Origin: Auricularia sp. M13
Lineage: Eukaryota; Basidiomycota; Agaricomycetes; Auriculariales; Auriculariaceae
Length of the DNA stretch: 64,000 nt
Direction: 5' to 3'
Assembly: GCA_037042915.1 (NCBI GenBank)
Contig: CM073195.1
Location: 682,001 to 746,000 of the forward strand
The notes below the pieces were generated by a model. It searched no databases. It had not been told where the DNA came from and was given only the letters and a program-made list of their open reading frames with translations. Position numbers and translations under genes: made by a program. The number at the start of each line of letters is the position of its first letter. Position 1 is the stretch's first letter. Positions 56,051-64,000 of the stretch are shown one piece after another.

Positions 56051-57471
56051 ATGGCTACAACCCCAACTCCAACAGGATACCTTGCGCGTGCGCGTCTCGA
56101 TCATTGGCTCCAAGACAGTCTGGTGACCTTCAGTTTAGTAGCATGCGTGACCTGGATGTTTTACGACTATTTATTAACGTTAGACGACGAGGTGTGGGGC
56201 GTATCTTGTTGCCTTTATCCTGAAACTAATTGACCCGATCTTTAACGAAGATTGAACTCATTTGGGTACGCCGCAGCTAGATATTCATTCAGGCTTTATC
56301 AACAGGCCGTCAAAGATGCGGAAATGGACGTTCACAAAGGCCATCTTCTTTTCGGTATGCATGCATTGTCGGGAATCCATCTCACTTATTCAATTCTCAG
56401 CTGCGCTGGTCAACGTTGGCTCTATTGTTGACTCAAGTCGTATTTTTCGTGTTCCTCGAGGACCTTGACAAATCGGTATGTTTTTATGTTGAATACAGAA
56501 CGCATGGGATGCTCTGGATTCACAGTTCTTCAGCAGTGAGTGCATCGTCGCATATAAGCCTGCCGGCTTGTTGACATTCGAGTCTTCCTATCAGATGCGA
56601 CGCATATTCGTGGTTCAATGCTATCGCTACAGTTATCGTCATCTTAGAGGTTGAGAGTGAGTCGCCTGTCCAGCGCCCAATGATCACTCACACAACTAGT
56701 TGTTCTTCAAATACGAATATATGCAATGTACGAGAGATCACGGCGTATACTCTGGACCAACGCGTTCCTCTGCGTCTGGAGTTTCTTGCCGGCGGTTTTC
56801 ATCCTGGCCAAGTATTACTCAAGGCGCATTGTGAGTGTCTTTCCCATCTCCGTACAGGCCGAGCTTAGACCTGTGGACGCAGTTGTCCCTGTACCGGACT
56901 GGATCATAGGTGCATGCTACGATGTGCGCCCCAAGGAGATCGGCATAGTTTGGGTCACTCGTAAGCCTCTCTCTTTGGCACGATCATCGTAGAAAGAGTG
57001 CTCATTGAATGATGGAAGCGATGTGCTTCGAGCTCTACCTAGCCATTCTCGCCGTTTACAAAGTCGTGAACGACTATCGAGTGTATGGATATCGAGACGC
57101 CGGCCTTTTGACCATCCTCGTCCGCGACTCGGTGGGCCACTTCTTCCTGTAAGCACAATGTCGCCCGCCCGATATAACTACTTGACTTATCGCCGAAACC
57201 ACTTGTACTGTAGCATTGTCATCGTCGTGGCCGTCAACTGCGTCTTGTGGATCGCGACAGAGGTCACACCCGGCGATTCCGCTGTGAAGTGAGTACGGCC
57301 GTCACTTGGGCTGCCACCATCCACTGACGGGAATCCGCCTGTAGCCTTGTCCATGCTGCAGGTGCCATCGGTGGTGCCAGGCTCATCTTGAGCATGCGCG
57401 CGGCTGTCTTGCGCACAAGCTTGCCCACACTGCGCTCACTGGGAACAACCTCATCGATACGATTCCATTGA
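56051..57471 (+). CDS. DUF6533-family multi-pass membrane protein (intact copy)
   Basis: The first exon reads MATTPTPTGYLARARLDHWL followed by a membrane helix (LVACVTWMFYDYLLTLDDE). Further exons carry RKWTFTKAIFF, LRIYAMYERSRRILWTNAF, WIIGACYDVRPKEIGIVWVT, MCFELYLAILAVYKVVNDYR, LLTILVRDSVGHFFL, VVAVNCVLWIATEV and LVHAAGAIGGARLILSMRAA, ending at 57471. About six short introns; not every boundary was fixed. The family is expanded in agaricomycetes and topologically resembles seven-helix receptors, but ligand and role are unknown. The same order of motifs is found in the mirrored copy at 40.6-42.0 kb. Confidence 0.75.
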
Positions 57472-57649
57472 ATTCCACGAAGGAACCCTCGAACACGTTT
57501 CGCAACAGTTTGTCAGGTTATCGCACAAGACTCGTTTCCGTGAAGATACACATTGTGGAGCGCCGTTGTGACCCAACTCCAACAACCATTGGCGCATGAG
57601 CATCGCAGAAGAGCAAGCCTAATCCATTCCATTCTTATTATTACAATAT

Positions 57650-59768
57650 CTATACAGATTCCCGCGGCTTGTCCGGACTTGTGTCGTCTATGGAGGCGAG
57701 GCTGTTTGTTTTAATGGCAAGACCATCGTGCTGTCCATTCTTCCTCTCACGAGGATCAGTAAAAGCGCGCAACTCCACTGAGGGGCTCGAAAGCATGGGC
57801 TCGTCCTCGTCTCCCGAGTCACTGTCAGCCTGTTCGTCTTCCCAGTGCACATGCCGCTGTCGGTGCGCAGTCTGGGGAGCATGGGCCTGAGGAGCACCCT
57901 GCCCGTGCCTGTGCTGCGGGCTGCTGGTGGAGTGTTCCTTCGTCAGTGCAACATACAGTGCAGCACAAACAATGATGGCGCCGCCCGCAATAGACATCGC
58001 GGACGGTGTCACGTCGAAGAAGATGCGCTCGAGTGCGACCGCGAAGAGAATCTGCCGGCGGGTCAGCGGAGAACGATAGCAGGTCGTGCAAGTGTGCACT
58101 CACTTGGGCGTACATTCCTATGGCACCGCGCGATGCAGTCTCGCGTTGGAGACCAAGGACGAGCATCAACTGTGTCCGGAGTCAATTTGATTGCGAGACG
58201 ACGGAGTCTGCCGGAGTGCGCACCTGCGCGAGGAAACCGCACATTCCAACGACAAGCAGAAGCAGCAGCCATTTCGGCTGCGTGGGGAGTACCAAACGTT
58301 GATGGAAGACTGCGTAATAGAGATCAATTTGACAGGTACGGTGGCGGACATACGGCCCACATACTGATCATGCCGAGGGAAGATACAATTGTAGAGTAAA
58401 ACGCAAAGAAGTTCATCGAGTGTAATGGGTGTGCACGCTTTCCGATTCTGCGGAGGGTGGTGTCTGACACGTCCCGCGTGAGTCGCCGGTCCTAGTATCA
58501 AATCGTAGAGCGACTCACACGCTCCCGTAGCACCAAGGACACCGAGCAGGGACATCCTGCATCCTTCGTCACTTCCCCATCACCGCCTAATCTCGACCTG
58601 CTGTACGTACCCAACAGCACCCAGTCGCTGGCCCGGAGATCCGCGTTCTGAAGGCGTCAATCCAGAGTGCGTCGGTACATCCGTCACTGGCACCGAACTC
58701 GATGTTCCGAACAGCGTCGTGGGTCGCGCTATCAAGATGACGCCAAAGAGTGAAAATCCTTGGAAAAGATGAGCCAGGTCCAATGCAATACACATAAATG
58801 CGCACCGCAAGCAATAGCCTCTCCTCTACTGAAGTTTTCGCCGAGGAAGAAATGACCGACGATGGCAGTAGAGCCCGGCACAAGGAAAGTGAGCACTATG
58901 GTATCGCTGACGGAAAGATATTGCAAGCTGTAGTATATGCCGAATAGTCCGAAGAAGCTTGGAGAATAGTAAGGACGCCGCCAACACGATCGAAGACGCA
59001 ATAGACTTGCCCACAGACGCCGCGAAGGACGAGAAGCCATCGCACCTCTCGTGGGCCCGTTATGGGGTCAGGAACCTCTTTGTACAACCTGCACATGTAT
59101 TCTTAGTGATTATGACGCAACCGGGATGGTGCGCGCACATGTATGCCAAGGACGCGATGTAGGTAAGTGACTGGAAACCATGAATGAGAGAAGAGGCGAT
59201 TGGATGACCTGACGTACCATTCTAACGATTACAAGCTGGGAAAGCTGTCAGTGGAACGCGAACGACGGAATATAGCAGTAACGCTACGGTACCTCAAATG
59301 GTGGCACAGGCGGATCCAGTCCGTTGAGATATTTTACAGATATATTCATAAGAGATGCAAAGAACTGCAGTGCGTCAGCTATAGTGCAGCGCTGTCCATG
59401 CAGAAAGCTACCTGGGATGCGGCGATCAAGAGCAGCCCGGCATTGTTCTCCACCAGGCGTCGCGGCGCGTCCAGGAGGGCGTCGAGAGTGGGCAGCCATG
59501 CAAATGGACGTTGGGAACAGTGCTTGCGCGAGAGAATGGAGCGCGGATGGAGGGGCGGGCGCGCGCTGGCGGGGCTGGGCAGCTCGTCGGGGAGCGGGCG
59601 GGGCGCGGGGACGACGCGGATACGTTCGGCGAGCGGCGAGTCGAAGGCGGTCGTCGTCGGCGTGTGCGATGGGAAGGCCTCGCGCCTCGACACGGACGCA
59701 GGCACGGGCATGGCGGGAGGCTCAGGAAGGAGAGAGAGACGCGGGGCCGGGCCGTTGCCGGAGTCCAT
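57650..59768 (-). CDS. EamA/DMT-superfamily transporter (SLC35G-like)
   Basis: A Pro/Ser/Arg-rich N-terminus is followed by ten-helix DMT features: NNAGLLLIAASQFFASLMNI, VKYLNGLDPPVPPFE, LVIVRMSLTYIASLAYM, VRWLLVLRGVCGFFGLFGIY, SLQYLSVSDTIVLTFLVP, FFLGENFSRGEAIA, LFGVILIARPTTLFGTSS and, near the end, AVALERIFFDVTPSAMSIAG. A His/Asp-rich cytosolic tail ends at 57650. Around ten short introns. One (58958-59010) begins GCAAGT and restores RGVCGFFGLFG; one exon is just 18 nt (LVIVRM). Substrate unknown; relatives move metabolites or sugars across membranes. The start at 59768 lies only 30 bp from the divergent uS17m start. Confidence 0.85.
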
Positions 59769-59798
59769 TCACGTTCTTGACTTCTGCTTTCGGCCGCC

Positions 59799-60408
59799 AT
59801 GCCGCCCATGCAGCTCATCGGCCGCGTCGCAAAGGCGGGCAGGATGGTCAAGACCGTCACCGTCACCGTCGACCGCCTCGTCGTCCACAAGCGCACGCTG
59901 AAGGCGCGTTCATCGCCGTCGCCGTCGCCGTCGCCCGCGAGCCCCGCTGACGCCCTGCGCAGCGTATAAAACGCACAAAAAACTACCTCGTGCACGACGA
60001 GAGCGACTGTGCGCGTGCCCAATTCCCGTTCCGCCGCTGGCGCTTACGCGTTTCCTGCAGCCCTGCGCGAGGACGACGTCGTGCTCATACGGAACTGCCC
60101 GCCCATATCCAAGCTGAAGCGCTTCACCGTCGCAGAGGTCCTCAAGTCGCCAGAAGGCGAACTCGAGGCCCGCCGCGCAGCTGCCGCCTTGCAGGCCACC
60201 CTGGAAGACAACGGCCTCCAGCCACCGCAGCTGCCAGACTGGACACCGGCTGCTCCTCGAGAAACCGTGCGTCCCCTGGCCCCACACGCGTCTGCCTCCC
60301 TTCCAGCTCACCGTCGACGCGCAGGCCCAGCCAAAGATGTCGCCCGCAGAAATTGCAGCGTTGCCATACCGTACACGACGTTTGCTCGAGGCGCAAGGCA
60401 AAATCTGA
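59799..60408 (+). CDS. MRPS17: Mitochondrial small-subunit ribosomal protein uS17m
   Basis: Four exons (59799-59903, 59963-60008, 60061-60266, 60307-60408) give 152 residues. The OB-fold core reads MQLIGRVAKAGRMVKTVTVT, VDRLVVHKRTLKRIKRTKNY, LVHDESDSLREDDVVLIRNC, PPISKLKRFTVAEVL, as in uS17. A C-terminal extension of ~70 residues (ending TRRLLEAQGKI) is normal for mitochondrial forms. The first intron, 59904-59962, begins GCGCGT after AAG; the only GT nearby breaks the KRIKRTKNYLVHDE motif. That intron also holds a CGTCGC-type repeat. It shares a 30-bp interval with the divergent EamA transporter. Confidence 0.9.
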
Positions 60409-60532
60409 ACCTGGACGTATCTTATTTTTCAACCTCATTTGGCTCGACCACAGCGCGTTCAACTGGTCGACTGGGAGACGGTAGATGGCCAAAAAAACTA
60501 TGTGTACACTCAGAAAGCAGGGAACTAATACA

Positions 60533-61806
60533 TCAGGCGCGAGAAATATTCTGATACTGGCTATCCGTATTCTGGTACTCCGTCTGGAACAGCCTGTCTT
60601 TGTTCTCGAGCATGAATCTGCCAAACTCCATGAGCAATCAAACCCATGTCCAACGCTCAAGAAGCACGCACTGTAGCAGCAAATTGACATAGTCTCGCAA
60701 TAACGACACGCTCTGCGGGTCCAGGGTGGACGACGAGACCATGTGCGGCAGGCTCACTGTCGCCCATGAGCAAGCAGAATGAAGCGCAGCAAGAGAGCAG
60801 CAACGCACCGAGCATGCGCAAGAGGTGCTCCGCGCCATACACCACGCTCATCTCCTTTTCTTGGCCGTATTTCAGATGGGGCCCCGTCACGTACTCTTTT
60901 CGCATCAGTGCGTATTGGGGCCGCTCAAATCGGTAGAGCAAGTTGGCGCCTATCGCGCGGTCAAAGTACAGAGTAAGACCCGAGATGATGGTAGGCAGCA
61001 TCGTCCCGGCATCGCTATGGGCAGGTTGCCGTCAGTCACACAAAGGATAATGTGGCGCCTGGTGCACGCACGGTGGCGGTTTGGGCATGCTGACCACCCA
61101 TGCCTGATACTGGTCGAGGATCTCGACGACGTTGGGCGAACGCGGCAGCGTAACCAGCTGCAGTGTTGTTAGGCCATTGTTCGACCGCAAGAAGACATCA
61201 GGCGACCAACGCACCTTGCAGTTCTTCGTGACAGCCTCCCAATCGTCGATGAGCACCGCCCTAAGCACTTCGGGCAGCTGGAGCTTCATCTCCGGATGCG
61301 CCGTGCTCTCCTCATACTGGGCGCCGGTGAGCCAACCTTATCGAGTCGCAGCCAAGCGGACAGAGACAAAGCGCACCTCCGCCCGTCCGCGCTTGAGGCT
61401 GCGGGCCGTCGTGGTCTCCTTGCGCTGGAGCTTCGGCTGGGCCTTTTCGACCTTGGGCTTCGTGGCCGCGGCGCCGGGCGTCTGCACCTGGAGGCTCTTC
61501 TGGAGCGCGAGGTTGGTGTCGGTCCACTTGAGCAGGCGCGAGGGCGGGACCCATTCGTCCCACGTCATCTTCCAGCCCTTGTAGTGCACGCGGTAGTGCG
61601 GGCCCAGCAGGCCGGTCGTCGTATTGGCGGCGTCGAATTGCTCGCTTTTCAGCACCTGCAGGGCCATTCATTGTCAGTGTCACTGAGATTCGGACTCGAA
61701 AGGGATCGCAGACCTTCGCTTCGTAGAGCAGTGGGCCATGGTAGCAGAGGACGCGCTCTCCGCTCGTGAATGTCGGCACGGCGCCTCCAGGTGCGGCACT
61801 ACTCAT
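60533..61806 (-). CDS. EAF3: MRG-domain chromatin protein (Eaf3/MRG15)
   Basis: Subunit of NuA4 acetyltransferase and Rpd3S deacetylase, reading H3K36 methylation. The chromo barrel begins MSSAAPGGAVPTFTSGERVL and continues YHGPLLYEAKVLKSEQFDAA, YRVHYKGWKMTWDEWVPPSR. A Lys/Arg/Gln-rich linker follows. The MRG domain shows LPEVLRAVLIDDWEAVTKN, SPNVVEILDQYQAW, FDRAIGANLLYRFERPQY and YGAEHLLRML. The last exon gives FMLENKDRLFQTEYQNTDSQ and stop at 60533. All seen introns are GT-AG and short. Aromatic cage residues (Tyr, Trp, Trp) are present in the chromo barrel. It is convergent with uS17m; 124 bp separate the stops. Confidence 0.93.
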
Positions 61807-61895
61807 CGTGGGAAGGAAGAAACGCGAGTTGGCGGAGCTTGGAATCGTGCTCGCTTCTTCTCAACTTCCTTCCGAACTAGTGTCTGCTTTGTGCA

Positions 61896-61970
61896 TATTC
61901 AAGGCGCTACCGTGCTCGCCCATGTTTCTGCTGATGGCCATCTTAAATTGCCTCTCGGGCTCAAACTTGA
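61896..61970. repeat. 75-bp direct repeat, copy 1
   Basis: Matches 62338-62412 at 70 of 75 positions by hand alignment, no gaps, same orientation, 442 bp apart. One frame reads IQGATVLAHVSADGHLKLPL. It ends soon after in unrelated sequence. Confidence 0.9.
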
Positions 61971-63156
61971 CCTCGCCCAAATTTTGCAGTCAAGATTTTG
62001 ACCGAAACCTCACGAATGCTCAATGGAAGGGAGATAGACCCGTAAGAACTCTCCAGACTCCAGATGGACCTATTCAGTACATAATTGACCGGGAAAGGAA
62101 CTCCTTATAATTCCATAGCTCTTTTGGGACATTTATGCCCAGAAGACAATTTTCTGGAATTTCCTCGACGATGAGACGATGACACCGAGTCCTCGTGCGG
62201 AATATTCCTGATGAGTGGTCAGAGTGCTCGAAAAACTCAAGTTGATTCAATTTTATCTTAAGGATTTTTTCAATGTCCAAGAAATCATTTGCGGCGGAAA
62301 CGTTACAAAAGGTTGAGCGGATCTGGGGACATCACGGTATTCAAGGCGCTACCGTGCTCGACCATGATTCTGCTGATGGCTATCTTAAATTGCCTCTTGG
62401 GCTCGAACTTGAATCGAGATAGCATCGCCAATAAAACTCCTCACGAATTAAACCAAGAGCTCTTGGCTGAGGCTGATTGAACATCGCCGAACCATAGAGT
62501 TCATGTCTGCTCATTCTGAGGCTTGAGTCTGACCGTCTGTTGGCGGACGAATTGGCGAACTCAGCATGGTCTGCCTGGTTCTCCAACTTCAGCCTTCTTC
62601 CCAACCTCGTCGGTCAGTGGGCGCCAGTCGATCCGGCATGCTGGCGCAAGGAATTGCACGCGCTGTTAGCCCTTCCGTCTTGGATGAATACTTTTGTGAG
62701 TGTCCGTCCGCCCTCTATCCCCATGCCTGCCTGACAGTCAGACAACCTTGCTTTGGAAGATCTCAAGCGGTCATATCTACTTTATGTCAGGTTCGCAATG
62801 AAAACGATAGGCCCAGTTATACATTTCGAATTTCCGCCAAACTGAGGTGCGAGCTCGATTTAGAAGGCGCCCCTTTCTGTCACAGAAAAAACGAATGTGG
62901 ACCCAAAACCGTCTGTTTACCCATTTATCGCAGTGCGCGTTTTGCCCAGCGTTCATGAGCGTTTGAATGACATTGCGCTTGCTCTCAGTATACGTCGCCG
63001 CTGCGGGATGCTGTGCTGCTGTCCCAACCAACGCGTCTAGGAACATGCGCCAGACCAGTTCTTTACATCCGAGACGCACGCACATCGCACCTAACAGGTG
63101 CAAGGGCGGAGGCCTCGTGTTTCTCTGCACCTTCGACTCTGACCATTTCAGCAACG
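61971..63156. other. A+T-richer unassigned stretch with repeat copy 2 and possible gene fragment
   Basis: No gene can be named. 62100-62290 is notably A+T-rich for this window. From about 62540, plus-strand pieces look coding (ADELANSAWSAWFSNFSLLP, then after a possible GT-AG intron DNLALEDLKRSYLLYVRFAM), and 62955-63040 reads LNDIALALSIRRRCGM before a stop. I could not assemble these into one frame or recognise a family. A decayed or unknown gene is possible. Confidence 0.3.
62338..62412. repeat. 75-bp direct repeat, copy 2
   Basis: Partner of 61896-61970 (five substitutions, no gaps). In the same frame it reads IQGATVLDHDSADGYLKLPL. Flanks are unrelated to those of copy 1. Confidence 0.9.
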
Positions 63157-64000
63157 ATGGCGCAGCGCAGCGCACGCCTCGACAAGCATTTCCACGACGT
63201 CCTCGGTGGCAAGCAGAAGCCCACTCCCTGTTTCTCGAAGCCGTCTGCGCTCAGCCGAATGTTGTCGCCTGCGCCGATAAGCTCATTGGTTGCCCGGAAG
63301 GCTTGGTCGCCGTACAGACTTGTCTTCATCGCGACAACTCGCTAGGCTTCGTGAACGGGCTCGCGACGACGTTCCTCCAGTATCTTCAGGCCCCAGACCT
63401 GCACACGGTCCACAGCGGAGAGTACCTCCGCAAGATCGTGAAGGTCATCGTCGACCCGCCCGTCTTCTGGAACCCCTGCTCGCTGCGTTCCACAACGGGC
63501 ATCTCGCGGGGATAGCCAAGTCACGTTCGCATGGCTCCTACTCGAACTCGTGCGGCTCCCAGAGGATGAAGCCCGGCCGTACCTGGAAATTGCTGCAGAC
63601 CCGACGACCGTGTCGAGACTCGAGAGCGCCACGCACCCCGGTGTCGCCCCGCTGGCGCGCATGATCAAGCGCATCCTCGAAGGCCATTCCGCCGCGGCGA
63701 TGCTGGACGACGCGCAAGCCGGCCCTGGTGGCAGGCATGACAACGACTTCGAGGACTTTAGGCAGATCTCGATCTTGCCGACCGCGCTGGAGATGGCGTG
63801 TCAGAAGGCCCCGTTCCTCCGTACGAGCGGCGCCCTCGCCGCCATGAACCTCGGGCCCTCTTCGTTCCCGACCTACCTCGATAATCAGTTCCGTCTTCTT
63901 CGGAGGATATGCTGTACGAGCTTCGTGAGAGTACGCAGCTTGCGCTCGGGGCAAGAAAGGTCGTCTCCGTGGCATGGTCTTCAAGGACGTCAAGCTTGTC
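63157..64000 (+). CDS. NFX1-type zinc-finger RNA helicase, ZNFX1/Hrr1-like (N-terminal part, runs off the window)
   Basis: From ATG 63157: MAQRSARLDKHFHDVLGGKQ, then SLFLEAVCAQPNVVACADKL, EYLRKIVKVIVDPPVFWNPL, FAWLLLELVRLPEDEARPYL, HDNDFEDFRQISILPTALEM, SFPTYLDNQFRLLREDMLYE and GRLRGMVFKDVKLV. The DNDFEDFRxISILPT and LDNQFRLLREDMLYELRE blocks are the hallmark region before the helicase core of ZNFX1-like proteins, which act in RNA silencing in fission yeast (Hrr1) and animals. The helicase motifs lie beyond the window. Five one-base losses interrupt the frame: near 63217, in CCCC 63473-63476, GGGG 63508-63511, GG 63902-63903 and AAA 63956-63958. Restoring each gives the conserved sequence above. 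Confidence 0.8.

Noticed and set aside
62074-62280. 68-codon minus-strand ORF in the A+T-rich patch as a transferred or organellar gene
   Set aside because: No motif; ORF length is unremarkable for its base composition.
1-64000. CRISPR arrays, rRNA genes, bacterial operons
   Set aside because: None seen; the window is intron-rich fungal nuclear DNA.

Overview
The window reads as a nuclear segment of an agaricomycete (mushroom-forming basidiomycete). Genes are dense and G+C-rich. They are cut by many introns of about 45-60 bp and often arranged head to head. Several families are typical of this group: a GH12 glucanase with a fungal CBM1, a WOPR regulator, two copies of the DUF6533 membrane-protein family, a Cch1 calcium channel and a chromovirus-like Ty3/gypsy element. 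I reconstructed exons by hand from splice consensus, reading phase and conserved family motifs.

Layout. 1-9 kb: NatA subunit Naa15 (5' part, minus), an Eos1-like ER membrane protein, an F-box protein, malate synthase and secreted GH12-CBM1 (minus). 9.4-16.8 kb: the four-domain channel Cch1. 17-31.5 kb, all plus: an alpha/beta hydrolase that may be broken, eIF3a, an unrecognised conserved protein, S1/P1 nuclease, a DENND11/LCHN-like protein and a PARP. 31.8-40 kb: tRNA-Leu(CAG), Sec13, a NUG1/GNL3-type nucleolar GTPase (minus), Pin1 and an FHA/coiled-coil protein. 40.6-43.7 kb, minus: a DUF6533 gene with an early stop and 3-ketodihydrosphingosine reductase. 43.86-52.76 kb: a complete Ty3/gypsy retrotransposon with LTRs identical by eye and a TCCGA target duplication. 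53-64 kb: WOPR regulator, DUF3072 protein, second DUF6533 gene, EamA transporter, mitochondrial uS17, MRG15/Eaf3, a region with a 75-bp direct repeat, and the start of a ZNFX1/Hrr1-like helicase.

Most genes are housekeeping loci (translation, N-terminal acetylation, secretion, sphingolipid synthesis, chromatin, ribosome assembly), mixed with lifestyle genes (cellulose degradation, extracellular nuclease, glyoxylate cycle). No operon logic applies; genes interact mainly through shared short promoters.

Main observations. (1) At least fourteen single-base losses fall in conserved coding sequence, nearly all in short homopolymers and even in eIF3a, which points to consensus errors rather than gene death. 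(2) Eight GC-AG introns are present. (3) Two extremely short exons, 5 nt and 2 nt, are required by phase and conservation. (4) The retrotransposon carries an extra 3' ORF behind its own TATA box and an unfamiliar domain between two zinc knuckles. (5) The PARP model lacks the catalytic glutamate.
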